Positions 8,785 to 22,425 of a DNA stretch of 39,750 nucleotides are shown here, piece after piece. The stretch is from Aeromonas media. GTDB taxonomy: Bacteria; Pseudomonadota; Gammaproteobacteria; Enterobacterales; Aeromonadaceae. The notes beneath the pieces are model-generated. The model was not told where the DNA came from and did not search any database. It saw nothing but the letters and a program-made list of their open reading frames with translations. The position numbers were made by a program, and so were the translations under genes. Every line of letters starts with the position of its first letter. Position 1 is the first letter of the stretch. Location of the stretch: assembly GCF_000819985.1 (NCBI RefSeq), contig NZ_CDBZ01000203.1:1-39750 (forward strand), given 5' to 3'.

Positions 8785-9897
8785 ATGAAAAAAGTTGGTT
8801 TGGTCGGTTGGCGTGGCATGGTAGGTTCGGTACTGATGAGCCGGATGCAGGAAGAGAAGGATTTTGCCCGCATTCAACCCACCTTCTTCACCACCTCCCA
8901 GGCCGGTGAGGCCGCCCCCAATTTCGGCGTCGATGCCGGCACCTTGCAGGACGCCTTCGATCTCGAGGCGCTGGCCGCGCAGGAGATCATCATCACGGCT
9001 CAGGGTGGCGACTACACCAAGGATGTCTATCCCCGTCTGCTAGCCGCCGGCTGGCAGGGTTACTGGATTGATGCCGCCTCCTCCCTGCGTATGGAGAAGG
9101 ACGCCGTCATTATCCTGGATCCGGTCAACGGCGACGTGATCGACGAGGCGCTGGACAAGGGGATCAAGACCTTTGTCGGCGGCAACTGCACCGTTAGTCT
9201 GATGCTGCTGGCCCTGGGTGGCCTGTTCAAGGCCGATCTGGTGGAGTGGGTGAGCGTGGCCACTTATCAGGCCGCATCGGGCGGTGGCGCGCGCCACATG
9301 CGCGAGCTGGTCACCCAGATGGGGCTGCTGCGCGACGAAGTGGCGGTAGAGCTGGCAGATCCTGCCTCCGCCATCCTCGACATCGAGCGCAAGATCACCG
9401 AGAAGACCCGCTCCGGCACCCTGCCGGTGGACAACTTCGGTGTGCCGCTGGCCGGTGGCCTCATCCCCTGGATCGACACCAAGCTCGACAACGGCCAGAG
9501 CCGTGAAGAGTGGAAGGGCCAGGCCGAGACCAACAAGATCCTCGGTATCGAGAACGCCGCCATTCCGGTGGATGGTCTGTGTGTGCGCATCGGTGCCCTG
9601 CGCTGCCACAGCCAGGCCTTCACCATCAAGCTGAAGAAAGATGTGCCGCTCCCCGAAATCGAGGCCCTGCTGGCCGCCCACAACGACTGGGTCAAGGTGA
9701 TCCCCAACGATCGCGACATCACGGCCCGCGAGCTGACCCCGGCCGCCGTTACCGGCACCCTCAGCATTCCGGTAGGCCGTCTGCGCAAGCTCAACATGGG
9801 CCCGGAATACCTGGCGGCCTTCACCGTGGGTGACCAACTGCTGTGGGGCGCCGCCGAGCCGCTGCGCCGCATGCTCAACATCCTGCTGGCGCGCTGA
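8785..9897 (+). CDS. asd: aspartate-semialdehyde dehydrogenase
   Basis: Asd reduces aspartyl-4-phosphate to aspartate semialdehyde with NADPH, the branch step toward lysine and diaminopimelate, methionine and threonine. The 370-residue protein begins with the nucleotide-binding motif GWRGMVGS, carries the catalytic cysteine in GGNCTVS near residue 134 and the catalytic histidine region [12 protein letters not shown] near residue 270. E. coli Asd has 367 residues. AGGA precedes the ATG closely. It appears monocistronic, bounded by the 9918-9952 hairpin and a bidirectional terminator. Confidence 0.96.
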   Translation: MKKVGLVGWRGMVGSVLMSRMQEEKDFARIQPTFFTTSQAGEAAPNFGVDAGTLQDAFDLEALAAQEIIITAQGGDYTKDVYPRLLAAGWQGYWIDAASSLRMEKDAVIILDPVNGDVIDEALDKGIKTFVGGNCTVSLMLLALGGLFKADLVEWVSVATYQAASGGGARHMRELVTQMGLLRDEVAVELADPASAILDIERKITEKTRSGTLPVDNFGVPLAGGLIPWIDTKLDNGQSREEWKGQAETNKILGIENAAIPVDGLCVRIGALRCHSQAFTIKLKKDVPLPEIEALLAAHNDWVKVIPNDRDITARELTPAAVTGTLSIPVGRLRKLNMGPEYLAAFTVGDQLLWGAAEPLRRMLNILLAR

Positions 9898-9917
9898 CAG
9901 GGATAGCTCGCAAGGGC

Positions 9918-9952
9918 ACACAATAAGGAAGGCCTGGCCTTTCTTATTGTGT
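9918..9952. repeat. long imperfect palindrome after asd
   Basis: A 16-bp stem with one G-T pair and a three-base loop begins 20 bases after the asd stop. It has no T-run. A classical terminator follows 19 bases later, so this hairpin may serve as a transcript-stabilising or processing structure. Confidence 0.6.
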
Positions 9953-9970
9953 CGACATATCGAGCGACAT

Positions 9971-10003
9971 AAAAAACGGCATCCTTGCGGGATGCCGTTT
10001 TTC
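9971..10003. terminator. bidirectional terminator between asd and cspD
   Basis: The stem ACGGCATCC/GGGATGCCGT is flanked by A-runs on the left and T-runs on the right, so it can end both the plus-strand asd transcript and the minus-strand cspD transcript. Confidence 0.88.
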
Positions 10004-10022
10004 AATTTATCCAGTTTGACTC

Positions 10023-10241
10023 TTACATGTTCTGTGCTTCGTTTGGCACGATGACAGAGGCGTGATTTCCTTTCGGCCCCTGCTGCAGTTCGAAGTTGAC
10101 TGCCTGACCCGCTTTGAGGGTCTTGTAACCTTCCATTTGAATCGTGGAGTAGTGAGCGAAGATATCTTCACCACCGCCTTCCGGACAGATAAACCCAAAT
10201 CCTTTTGCGTTGTTGAACCACTTGACTGTTCCGGTTGCCAT
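10023..10241 (-). CDS. cspD: cold-shock-like protein CspD
   Basis: This is a 72-residue single cold-shock domain with the RNA-binding motifs KGFGFI (RNP1) and DIFAHY (RNP2). The sequence [20 protein letters not shown] is typical of CspD rather than CspA. In E. coli CspD binds single-stranded DNA, inhibits replication initiation and elongation, and is made in stationary phase and starvation. It is divergent from clpS, the same order as in E. coli. Confidence 0.94.
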   Translation of the reverse strand: MATGTVKWFNNAKGFGFICPEGGGEDIFAHYSTIQMEGYKTLKAGQAVNFELQQGPKGNHASVIVPNEAQNM

Positions 10242-10418
10242 ACATCTACATCCTTTTATTGATTACCCTGAAGTCGTTGAGTAACCTGCGCCAGCCTTAT
10301 ATAACTAGAGCATCACCCCGTAGCAGACGGGCGCCGATTAGCAAGTAACCAATCTAGTCCAACTTTTAAGCGAGTCAAGAAGTTGTTAACAACCGATGTG
10401 ATCTGGTTAACAAGTCTA

Positions 10419-10446
10419 TTGACAATCTTGAGCGAGACGGTAGTAA
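10419..10446 (+). promoter_or_regulatory. likely sigma-70 promoter of clpS
   Basis: TTGACA and TAGTAA are separated by 16 bases, about 23 bases ahead of the clpS start. The -35 is perfect; the -10 is moderate. Confidence 0.55.
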
Positions 10447-10469
10447 TCTAGAGGTACCAAAGCGCAACT

Positions 10470-10787
10470 ATGAGCAAGCAGAAAGAACTCTTTGCTAATG
10501 AAGAGATTGCAGAAGCAGAGAAAACGAAGCTGCAACCGCCACCCATGTACAAGGTCGTCTTGAACAACGATGACTACACACCGATGGAGTTCGTGGTGGA
10601 GGTGCTGCAAAGGTTCTTTGGTATGGATCTGGAGAAGGCCACTCAGGTCATGCTGAGCGTGCATTATAGTGGTAAGGGAGTCTGCGGCACATTTACCGCC
10701 GAGATTGCCGAGACCAAAGTGGTCCAGGTCAACACCTATTCACGTAACAACGAACATCCACTGCTATGTACCATGGAAAAGGCTTGA
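10470..10787 (+). CDS. clpS: ClpS, N-degron adaptor of ClpAP
   Basis: ClpS (105 residues) recognises proteins with N-terminal Leu, Phe, Trp or Tyr and hands them to ClpAP. A flexible N-terminal tail of about 25 residues is followed by the folded core [20 protein letters not shown], whose Asn-Asp-Asp segment lines the substrate pocket, and by [12 protein letters not shown] with the conserved His. The ribosome binding site is poor; AGAGG lies about 15 bases upstream of the ATG. clpA follows 60 bases downstream, so the adaptor and its unfoldase are probably coexpressed. Confidence 0.95.
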   Translation: MSKQKELFANEEIAEAEKTKLQPPPMYKVVLNNDDYTPMEFVVEVLQRFFGMDLEKATQVMLSVHYSGKGVCGTFTAEIAETKVVQVNTYSRNNEHPLLCTMEKA

Positions 10788-10847
10788 ATCTGATGACTTG
10801 ATGGCGATAACGACACCGCATTGTTGCTGTACTGAGGGGAGGTGCCT

Positions 10848-13100
<2,253 letters not shown>

Positions 13101-13123
13101 ATGTGATTGAGGCCAGAAACGAC

Positions 13124-13156
13124 AAAAAACCCCAACCGCGAGGCTGGGGTTTTTTG
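13124..13156. terminator. bidirectional terminator between clpA and infA
   Basis: AAACCCCAACC pairs with GGCTGGGGTTT with one mismatch and is flanked by A-runs and T-runs. It can serve the convergent clpA and infA transcripts. Confidence 0.88.
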
Positions 13157-13169
13157 CTGAATTCCTGGC

Positions 13170-14169
<1,000 letters not shown>

Positions 14170-14173
<4 letters not shown>

Positions 14174-14877
14174 AGGCTGATTCTCCTCTGCTGCCAGCAA
14201 CCGTCTTGCAGTGGTTGCTTGATCAGGCTCGCCAATGTGGTCAGAAACCGGCTTCTTGGCCACTCCTGGACTCCCAGGGTGGCCAGGAAGTCGTTCTGCA
14301 TCTGGCAGTCGATGAGGGCACCCCCATGGCGTGCGAAGTGGCGACAGAGCGCCACCATGGCCAGTTTGGCGCCGTTATCGATGCGGCTGAACATGGATTC
14401 ACCGCAGAAGAGGCGGCCAAGGGAGAGCCCATAGAGCCCCGCCTGCAACTGACCATCCTGCCAGATCTCGACGGAGTGGGCATGGCCCAGGCGGTGCAAC
14501 TGCCGATAGGCGTCGATCATGGGGGCGCTTATCCAGGTGCCGCTGGCGCTGCGACGGGGGGCGGCGCAGGCCGCTATCACCTCATCGAAGGCATAATCGA
14601 TGGTAATGTCGAAGGGGGTGCGGCGCAGATACTTCTGCAGGCTGCGCCCTATGTGCAGCTCATCGGGCACTATCACCCCCCTGGGATCCGGCGACCACCA
14701 CAGCAGCGGCTGATGTGGCTCATTCCACGGAAAGATCCCGCTGTGATAAGCTGCCAGCAAACGGGCAGGGGAGAGATCTCCCCCGATCGCCAGCAGGCCG
14801 TTGGGTTCTTCCAGCGCATGGCTGGGGGAGGGAAACCAGCACAGCTCATCATCCAGTTCGGTGAGATAGCGAGACAT
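14170..14877 (-). CDS. aat: leucyl/phenylalanyl-tRNA-protein transferase
   Basis: Aat adds Leu or Phe to proteins that begin with Lys or Arg, the secondary-degron step of the bacterial N-end rule. The 235-residue protein contains the family signatures EPNGLLAIGGDLSPARLL, GIFPWNEP, WWSPDPRGV and LFCGESMFSR. I chose the ATG at 14877 (MSRYLTEL); an in-frame GTG at 14892 is possible and neither has a clear ribosome binding site. Its stop overlaps the bpt start by ATGA. Only 17 bases separate it from the divergent glycine-zipper gene. Confidence 0.94.
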
Positions 14878-14894
14878 AAGACAGAGGTTCACAG

Positions 14895-15365
14895 ATGAAG
14901 GCCATTATCCTGATAGTATCCAGCTTGCTGGGCTTTGTCACGGCGCCCGCCTGGGCTGCACCCTACGAGCGCAATACGGCTCGCCCCGTCGATCAGGTGG
15001 TGTTTGGCCAGGTGGACACGGTGCGCAACATCACCCAGCGCCAGCTGCTGGAATCCGAGCATACCGGTTGGAAAACCCTGGGTGGCGCCGTGTTGGGGGG
15101 GCTGCTTGGCAATCAGTTTGGCGGCGGCCATGGGCGGGAGATCGCCACCGCCGTGGGGGCACTGGCGGGGGCTGCTGCGGTGCAGCACTACCAGTCCGGT
15201 GGCAGCGTGGTGGAGAACCAGCTGGTGGAGCTCTTGATCCGCAATGAACAGAACGGGCTCATCAACGTGATCCAGGACTACGATCCGGCCATGGTGTTTG
15301 CGAGCGGAGACAAGGTGCGCATCCTCTATTTCAGCGATGGGGTGCGAGTCGACAAGACCTATTGA
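14895..15365 (+). CDS. secreted or envelope glycine-zipper (SlyB/Rick_17kDa-like) protein
   Basis: The 156-residue protein starts with a signal peptide (MKAIILIVSSLLGFVTAPAW) that appears to be cleaved by signal peptidase I at AWA-A; there is no lipobox cysteine, unlike SlyB. A glycine-zipper segment follows at about residues 62-100 (GGAVLGGLLGNQFGGGHG and TAVGALAGAAAV), then a C-terminal beta-like domain. Relatives sit in the outer membrane or periplasm and influence envelope stability. AGAGG is 7 bases upstream of the ATG. It is divergent from aat, so the two genes share a very small promoter interval or overlap in promoters. Confidence 0.7.
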   Translation: MKAIILIVSSLLGFVTAPAWAAPYERNTARPVDQVVFGQVDTVRNITQRQLLESEHTGWKTLGGAVLGGLLGNQFGGGHGREIATAVGALAGAAAVQHYQSGGSVVENQLVELLIRNEQNGLINVIQDYDPAMVFASGDKVRILYFSDGVRVDKTY

Positions 15366-15467
15366 GGAAACCCGTGAGCGAGCAGGGGGCAATCAGGAGG
15401 GGGAATAACCCGGCGGTCACGAGGGGCGCCGGGCGGTACTACACGGAGTGTCTCTTTCGAAACTCGT

Positions 15468-16709
15468 TCAGGCGTCCTGGCAGACTATTTTGTCGCGACC
15501 TGTGTTCTTTGCCTGATACAGCTGGCGATCTGCCTCACTCAGCGCCTCGTCCATGGAGAGCCGCCCGACCTTGATGACGCCAAAGCTGGCGCGCACAAAG
15601 AGCGGTACTTCTCGTGACAGCGGCTGCTGACGCAGCTGTTGCCGCAGCCCTTCCAGCCGCTTGAGCAGCACGGGAACCGGACAGTGGGGCACCATCAGGG
15701 CAAATTCCTCGCCACCGAAACGGGCTATCATGGCATCCGGGAAGAACTGGGTGAGCAGCCGGGTCAGGTGGCAGAGCAACTGATCGCCGATGGCATGGCC
15801 CCAGTGATCGTTGACCTGCTTGAAATGATCCACGTCCAGCACGCATAGTGCGAGCTGCGCCTGCTGACGCTGATGCTCTTCGAACCACTTCTGCCCCTCG
15901 TTGAACCAGTAACGCCGGTTGTAGAGCCCAGTTAGGTAGTCGCGGTTGGCCGATTCCTGGATGTTGTTGAACTGCTCGAGCGCCTCCAGATTGTGGCTGA
16001 CCCGGCACTGCAGCTCCTCGGGCTCGAACGGCTGGTTGAGAAAGTCGTTCGCCCCCTGCTTGAGGTAGCGGGCAGAGAGGCCGTGCTTGTCCGACACCGA
16101 GATGCCGATGATGGCGAGCTGCTGCTTGCTGTAACGCTCACGCAGCATCCGCACCAGGCTGATGCCGTCTATCTCCGGCATGTAGTAATCCACCAGCATC
16201 AGGCGAATGGCCGGGTGCTGCTCGAGCAGGGCCAGGGCATCCCGGGCGCAGGTTGCCTCGTGCACCAGCAGCAACTGCTTGCGCAACTGGGCAGCGGTGC
16301 GATGGCGGGAGGTGCGGGAGTCATCGACCACCAGCACCTCGATAGCCTGATTGAGGTAGAGGCGGTGCACCAGGCTGACGGCGTATTGTAGGGAGTGGCG
16401 TGAATCCTTCATCACGTAATCCAGCACACCGGCCTCCAGCCAGGCTTCCCGTTTCTCCTCACTGATGTCGGCGGTGAGGATCACCACGGGCAGACCTCGC
16501 GCCAGCAGCACATTGACGGCTTCTCCACTCGGGGCATCCGGCAGGGTGAGATCCACCAGGGCGACCACGTACTCTTCGCCCTGACAGTTGCGGGCGCCTT
16601 CAAGGGTATCGAACGCATCAATCTCCAGCCCGGTTTGTTGCGAAATAGCCTGGGTCAACATGCGGCGTACCGTCAGGCTGTCTTCCACAATCAATATTTT
16701 CCGTTTCAT
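15468..16709 (-). CDS. dual-receiver response regulator with GGDEF (predicted diguanylate cyclase)
   Basis: The order is REC1 (about 1-120), REC2 (about 125-245) and GGDEF (about 260-413). REC1 has E9, D10 and the phospho-acceptor D53 (ALVDLTLPD), with Lys in VMKDS. REC2 has VVDDS and the acceptor LVDYYMPEIDG, but the usual Lys before Pro is Gln (FLNQPF). The cyclase signature is intact, GGEEF in RFGGEEFAL, so c-di-GMP synthesis is likely; I do not see an RxxD inhibitory site at the usual place. The start at 16709 (MKRKILIVEDS) follows GAGGAG; a start at 16739 would lie inside the trxB terminator. No histidine kinase gene is adjacent. Confidence 0.9.
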   Translation of the reverse strand: MKRKILIVEDSLTVRRMLTQAISQQTGLEIDAFDTLEGARNCQGEEYVVALVDLTLPDAPSGEAVNVLLARGLPVVILTADISEEKREAWLEAGVLDYVMKDSRHSLQYAVSLVHRLYLNQAIEVLVVDDSRTSRHRTAAQLRKQLLLVHEATCARDALALLEQHPAIRLMLVDYYMPEIDGISLVRMLRERYSKQQLAIIGISVSDKHGLSARYLKQGANDFLNQPFEPEELQCRVSHNLEALEQFNNIQESANRDYLTGLYNRRYWFNEGQKWFEEHQRQQAQLALCVLDVDHFKQVNDHWGHAIGDQLLCHLTRLLTQFFPDAMIARFGGEEFALMVPHCPVPVLLKRLEGLRQQLRQQPLSREVPLFVRASFGVIKVGRLSMDEALSEADRQLYQAKNTGRDKIVCQDA

Positions 16710-16725
16710 CCGGCTCCTCAAAAGA

Positions 16726-16753
16726 AAAGGGCATGCCACTTGGCATGCCCTTT
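16726..16753 (-). terminator. terminator of trxB
   Basis: AAAGGGCATGCCA pairs with TGGCATGCCCTTT and is followed on the minus strand by a T-rich run. It lies between trxB and the GGDEF gene, so the latter probably has its own promoter or depends on read-through. Confidence 0.8.
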
Positions 16754-16765
16754 ATATCCTTGTGC

Positions 16766-17872
<1,107 letters not shown>

Positions 17873-17900
17873 TCATCGACGCTCCCTGGCGGGGGCGGGA

Positions 17901-19016
17901 TCAGTTCAGCAGGGTCATGGGATCCGTGTAGACCAGGTTGTGCGCCACGGCGACCTCCTTGCAAGTGATCTTGCCCGCCATCACGTTCAGGCCGTGCAAC
18001 AGGTGGGGATCACTGAGCAGTGCACCGCGATAGCCCTGTTCCGCCAGCTTGATGATGAAGGGCAGGGTGGCGTTGTTGAGGGCCACGGTGGAGGTGCGGG
18101 CCACGGCACCCGGCATGTTGGCTACGCAGTAGTGCACCACCTCGTCGACGATGAAGGTGGGATCTTCGTGGGTGGTGGCGTGAGAGGTCTCGACGCAGCC
18201 GCCCTGATCGATGGCCACATCCACGATGGCGGAGCCCGGCTTCATGCGTGCAATGTGGTCACGGCTGACAAGTTTTGGCGCAGTGGCGCCCGGTACCAGC
18301 ACGCCGCCGATGACCAGATCCGCCGCCAGCAGGTGGCGCTCCAGAGTCTCGCGATTGGAGTAGACCACCTTGGCCGCCCCCTGGAACTCGCTGTCGAGAC
18401 GACGCAAGGTGTCGATGTTGTTGTCGAGTATGGTCACGTCGGCACGCAGGCCGATGGCCATGCGGGCCGCGTTGGAACCGACCACACCGCCGCCGATGAT
18501 CACCACCTTGGCCGGCTCCACACCGGGCACGCCGCCGAGCAGCACGCCGCTGCCGCCGCGGGACTTCTCCAGCGCCTGGGCACCGGCCTGAATAGACATG
18601 CGTCCGGCCACTTCCGACATGGGGGCCAGCAGGGGCAGGCCGCCACGGCCGTCGGTGACGGTCTCGTAGGCGATGCAGACGGCGCCGCTGTCGACCAGCT
18701 CCCGGGTCTGGGCCAGGTCTGGCGCCAGGTGCAGGTAGGTAAAGAGGGTCTGGTCCGGGCGCAGCATGGCGCGCTCGACCGCCTGGGGCTCCTTGACCTT
18801 GACGATCATCTCCGCCTTGGCGAAAACGTCTGCCGCGGAGGCCAGAATTTCGGCTCCGGCAGCCAGATAATCTGCGTCACTGAAGCCAATGCCATTTCCT
18901 GCGCCGCTTTGGACGAAAACGGTATGGTTTCGTGCTGTCAGTTCACGTACACTGGCCGGAACCATGCCTACGCGATATTCATGGTTTTTTATTTCCTTAG
19001 GTACACCGATAATCAT
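17901..19016 (-). CDS. ald: alanine dehydrogenase
   Basis: Ald reversibly oxidises L-alanine to pyruvate and ammonia with NAD. The 371-residue protein has the N-terminal family motif [17 protein letters not shown], the substrate lysine in IVKVKEP near residue 74, the catalytic histidine in YLHLAPD near residue 95 and the NAD motif [16 protein letters not shown] near residues 174-189. It is divergent from lrp across a 150-base interval. Lrp-family regulators often control ald from such positions, so control by the neighbouring Lrp is a reasonable inference. Confidence 0.96.
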   Translation of the reverse strand: MIIGVPKEIKNHEYRVGMVPASVRELTARNHTVFVQSGAGNGIGFSDADYLAAGAEILASAADVFAKAEMIVKVKEPQAVERAMLRPDQTLFTYLHLAPDLAQTRELVDSGAVCIAYETVTDGRGGLPLLAPMSEVAGRMSIQAGAQALEKSRGGSGVLLGGVPGVEPAKVVIIGGGVVGSNAARMAIGLRADVTILDNNIDTLRRLDSEFQGAAKVVYSNRETLERHLLAADLVIGGVLVPGATAPKLVSRDHIARMKPGSAIVDVAIDQGGCVETSHATTHEDPTFIVDEVVHYCVANMPGAVARTSTVALNNATLPFIIKLAEQGYRGALLSDPHLLHGLNVMAGKITCKEVAVAHNLVYTDPMTLLN

Positions 19017-19092
19017 GCTATCCCTCGTCTATCGATTGGTGGTTTATGTTGCCCAGATGTTAAGCAACATTTGCGCCTAGTATATTCAGGTA

Positions 19093-19121
19093 TTGACAGG
19101 ATTTGTGACCATTATTATAAA
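19093..19121 (+). promoter_or_regulatory. sigma-70 promoter of lrp
   Basis: A perfect -35 TTGACA and the -10 TATAAA (five of six) are separated by exactly 17 bases, about 45 bases upstream of the lrp ATG. It is one of the best promoter matches in the window. Confidence 0.8.
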
Positions 19122-19166
19122 ATGACTGGTGATTCTTACCAAAAAATAGCCAAAGGATGGAATTAA

Positions 19167-19659
19167 ATGATGGAAGCTAAGAGTCGGCTAAAGGATTTGG
19201 ACAGGATTGACCGCAACATTCTGAATGAACTGCAAAAGGATGGCAGGATTTCGAACGTTGAGTTGTCCAAACGAGTTGGCCTGAGTCCCACACCGTGTCT
19301 GGAACGGGTTCGTCGCCTCGAGCGTCAAGGCTATATCGAAGGATATGCCGCTATTCTGAACCCTCATTATCTGGATGCGTCTCTGCTGGTGTTCGTGGAA
19401 ATTACCCTCAATCGTGGCGCCCCCGACGTGTTCGAACAGTTCAAGCAAGGCTGTTCAGGTGCTCGAAGAGATCCAGGAGTGCCATCTGGTGTCAGGTGAT
19501 TTCGACTATCTGCTCAAGACCCGCGTCAGCGACATGTCGGCCTACCGCCGCCTGCTGGGGGAAACCCTGCTGCGTCTGCCCGGCGTCAATGACACTCGCA
19601 CCTATGTGGTGATGGAAGAGGTCAAGCAGAGCAGTCGTCTGGTGATCAGCACCCGATAA
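19167..19659 (+). pseudogene. lrp: lrp (leucine-responsive regulatory protein) with a one-base frameshift
   Basis: The upstream frame encodes the helix-turn-helix half (KDLDRIDRNILNELQKDGRI, VELSKRVGLSPTPCLERVRR) and the start of the ligand-binding fold to VFEQF. The downstream frame resumes colinearly with KAVQVLEEIQECHLVSGDFD and ends VVMEEVKQSSRLVISTR. Removing one A at 19443-19444 restores a single frame reading FSKAVQ, with no other change and near-identity to E. coli Lrp across the join. As written, the product stops at 19499 after 110 residues, keeping DNA binding but losing most of the RAM domain. A good promoter and AAGGA precede it. Because both halves are otherwise intact, a sequencing or assembly error is at least as likely as a real mutation. 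Confidence 0.9.
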
Positions 19660-19710
19660 GCGGGATTGTGCTGTGACTTGCATGCACCACGACGAGTCAC
19701 GATAGTCAGA

Positions 19711-19740
19711 AACGAGCGGCCGGTCCGCTCGTTTCTTCTT
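19711..19740 (+). terminator. terminator of lrp
   Basis: AACGAGCGG pairs with CCGCTCGTT around a five-base loop, followed by a T-rich tail, 51 bases past the lrp stop. Confidence 0.8.
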
Positions 19741-19851
19741 ATTACTGTATTCATGGCCCCGCCCTCAGGCACTGGCTGACAATCGGTGGGCTTTTCAGGG
19801 ATACTAGGCCCCCTATCCCCGCATTACATGTTTTCAGAAAGGAGCCGGAGT

Positions 19852-22356
19852 TTGGCCGATAAAAAGCTGTTTACTCCTTTGTCAGGTACGCAACGGATCT
19901 TCGAGGCCGTCTTGATCGCCATCACGCTGATGGCTGCCTATCTCTTGCTTGCCCTGTTGACCTACCATCCCGCCGATCCCGGTTGGTCCCAGACCTCCTG
20001 GCAGGGAGAGGTGAAGAACCTCGCGGGCAGCGCCGGTGCCTGGCTCGCCGACATCACCATGTTTACCTTCGGGGCCTTCTCCTATCTGGTGCCTCCCCTG
20101 GTGGTACTGCTCGGCTGGAGCCTGTTCTGGCGCCCGAGCCGGCTGCTGGAGGTGGACTATCTCACCCTGTCGGTGCGCATCATCGGCTTCGTCCTGACGG
20201 TGCTCGGGATGTCCGCTATCGCCAGCATGAACTTCAATGACTTGCAGAATTTCTCCGCAGGCGGCCTGGTGGGGGACGTGATCGCCTCCGCTGTGGTGCC
20301 CCTGTTTGGCGGGGTCGGGGCCAACCTGATGCTGCTCTGCTTCGTGGCCACCGGCATCACCCTGTTCACCGGCTGGTCCTGGCTCACCATAGTCGAGCGG
20401 ATCGGTGCCACCTGCACCGGCAGCGTCAGCGCCATCTACCATTTCCCGACGACCCTTGGCCGCTGGCTCACCGGCGGCTGGCGCCAGCCCCGTTTTGAGG
20501 GGCCGGATCCCCTGCTGGAGGGGGGCGTGAGCGCTCTCGATCTCGACGACGAAGAGGACGAGCCCCATAGCAGCTGGACGCGCAACCCCAAGGCCAAGGG
20601 GAGCCAGAAGTCAAAATCTGACGAATGGCTGCCGGAGCTCGATGACGACACCTTCCAGTTCGATCCGCAATTCGATGATGAAGAGGACGAGCCGGCGCCC
20701 GTGGCCAGACCCAAGCGCGCCGCCGTTGCCAATGCCCGCCGTCAGCCGGCCCTGGCCGATGACGGGGATGACGAGCTCGATCTGCCCTGGGCGGAAGGGG
20801 AGGAGGCTGCCGTGCCTGCGGTGGCCGCACCGGTCAAGCCCAAGCGCCGTCCCCAGCCTGCCATGGCGCCGCTGCCGAGCATAGAGCTGCTCGACCGCCC
20901 GCCCGCCAAGACCCAGATGATGAGCAAGGACGAGCTGGATCGCATGGGCCGGCTGGTGGAGGCGAAACTCGCCGACTACAACGTGCAGGCCAAGGTGGTC
21001 GGCGTCTATCCGGGCCCCGTCATCACCCGCTTCGAGCTGGATCTGGCGCCGGGCATGAAGGCGAGCAAGATCACCAATCTCTCCCGGGATCTCGCCCGTT
21101 CGCTGTCCGCCAGCAGCGTGCGGGTGGTGGAGGTGATCCCGGGCAAGACCTTTGTTGGCATCGAGCTGCCCAACCGGGTGCGTCAGACCGTCTACCTGCG
21201 TGAGACCCTGGACTGCGAGGCCTTCTCTGGCAGTCACAATCCGCTGACCATGGGGCTGGGGCAGGACATCGCGGGGGAACCCGTGGTGGTGAACCTGGCC
21301 AAGATGCCCCACCTGCTGGTGGCCGGTACCACGGGCTCGGGCAAGTCGGTGGGGGTCAACACCATGATCATCTCCATGCTCTACAAGTCGACGCCGGACG
21401 ATCTGCGCTTCATCATGATCGACCCCAAGATGCTGGAGCTCTCGGTCTACGAAGGGATCCCCCATCTGCTGACCGAGGTGGTCACCGACATGAAGGATGC
21501 CGCCAACGCCCTGCGCTGGTGCGTCGGCGAGATGGAGCGTCGCTACAAGCTGATGTCCGCGGTCGGGGTGCGCAACCTCAAGGGTTACAACGACAAGGTG
21601 CTGGCCGCGGCTGCCGAGGGCGAGCCCCTGCGGGATCCCTTGTGGCGTCCGGGTGACTCCATGGATCAGATGCCGCCTGAGCTGGAAAAACTGCCCCACA
21701 TAGTGGTGGTGGTGGACGAATTCGCCGACATGATGATGATCGTCGGCAAGAAGGTGGAAGAGCTGATCGCCCGTATCGCCCAGAAGGCGCGGGCAGCCGG
21801 TATTCACCTCATTCTCGCGACCCAGCGCCCCTCTGTGGATGTCATCACCGGCCTCATCAAGGCCAACATCCCGACCCGGATCTCTTTCCAGGTGTCGAGC
21901 AAGATAGATTCCCGCACCATCCTGGATCAGGGCGGCGCCGAATCCCTGCTCGGCATGGGGGACATGCTCTACATGCCCGCCGGCACCTCCAACCCGACCC
22001 GGGTCCACGGCGCCTTCGTCGATGACCACGAGGTGCACAAGGTGGTGGCGGACTGGAAACTGCGCGGCGAGCCGAACTACATCGAGGAGATCCTCTCCGG
22101 TGAGTCGGATGGCGAGGGCGGTGGCGGCGAGTACGGCGGCGGTGGTGACGAGGAGCTCGATCCCCTGTTCGACGAGGCGGTCGCCTTCGTGGTGGAATCC
22201 CGCCGTGGCTCGACCTCCAGCGTGCAGCGCAAGTTCAAGATTGGTTACAACCGGGCGGCCCGTCTCATCGAGCAGATGGAAAACCAGGGCATCGTCAGCT
22301 CTCCGGGGGGCAACGGCCAGCGCGACGTGCTGGCACCGCCCCCGGTGCGTGATTAA
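19852..22356 (+). CDS. ftsK: DNA translocase FtsK
   Basis: FtsK anchors at the division septum and pumps chromosomal DNA toward dif, where it activates XerCD. About four membrane segments fill the first ~190 residues (from [19 protein letters not shown]). An acidic, low-complexity linker of about 160 residues follows, then the RecA-like motor with Walker [12 protein letters not shown] and Walker [14 protein letters not shown]. The C-terminal gamma winged helix reads [13 protein letters not shown] to [12 protein letters not shown]. At 834 residues it is far shorter than E. coli FtsK (1329) because the linker is short. AAGGAG lies 7 bases before the TTG at 19852, so I prefer that start to the ATG at 19828. 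Confidence 0.95.
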   Translation: MADKKLFTPLSGTQRIFEAVLIAITLMAAYLLLALLTYHPADPGWSQTSWQGEVKNLAGSAGAWLADITMFTFGAFSYLVPPLVVLLGWSLFWRPSRLLEVDYLTLSVRIIGFVLTVLGMSAIASMNFNDLQNFSAGGLVGDVIASAVVPLFGGVGANLMLLCFVATGITLFTGWSWLTIVERIGATCTGSVSAIYHFPTTLGRWLTGGWRQPRFEGPDPLLEGGVSALDLDDEEDEPHSSWTRNPKAKGSQKSKSDEWLPELDDDTFQFDPQFDDEEDEPAPVARPKRAAVANARRQPALADDGDDELDLPWAEGEEAAVPAVAAPVKPKRRPQPAMAPLPSIELLDRPPAKTQMMSKDELDRMGRLVEAKLADYNVQAKVVGVYPGPVITRFELDLAPGMKASKITNLSRDLARSLSASSVRVVEVIPGKTFVGIELPNRVRQTVYLRETLDCEAFSGSHNPLTMGLGQDIAGEPVVVNLAKMPHLLVAGTTGSGKSVGVNTMIISMLYKSTPDDLRFIMIDPKMLELSVYEGIPHLLTEVVTDMKDAANALRWCVGEMERRYKLMSAVGVRNLKGYNDKVLAAAAEGEPLRDPLWRPGDSMDQMPPELEKLPHIVVVVDEFADMMMIVGKKVEELIARIAQKARAAGIHLILATQRPSVDVITGLIKANIPTRISFQVSSKIDSRTILDQGGAESLLGMGDMLYMPAGTSNPTRVHGAFVDDHEVHKVVADWKLRGEPNYIEEILSGESDGEGGGGEYGGGGDEELDPLFDEAVAFVVESRRGSTSSVQRKFKIGYNRAARLIEQMENQGIVSSPGGNGQRDVLAPPPVRD

Positions 22357-22372
22357 GCCTTCATATCATCCT

Positions 22373-22398
22373 GGCCATGTCTGCGGACATGGCCTTTT
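22373..22398 (+). terminator. hairpin after ftsK
   Basis: GGCCATGTC pairs with GACATGGCC around TGCG, followed by four T, 17 bases after the ftsK stop and 28 bases before lolA. It may only attenuate transcription into lolA. Confidence 0.7.
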
Positions 22399-22425
22399 AT
22401 CTGACCCTCTTCAACGGGAATCGCG

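Noticed and set aside
13101..13169. tRNA-Ser gene between clpA and infA, as in E. coli
   Set aside because: Only 69 bases lie between the genes and they are occupied by a bidirectional terminator.
19437..19450. Programmed ribosomal frameshift in lrp
   Set aside because: There is no classical slippery heptamer with a stem behind it, and Lrp is not known to use frameshifting. An indel or sequencing error is simpler.
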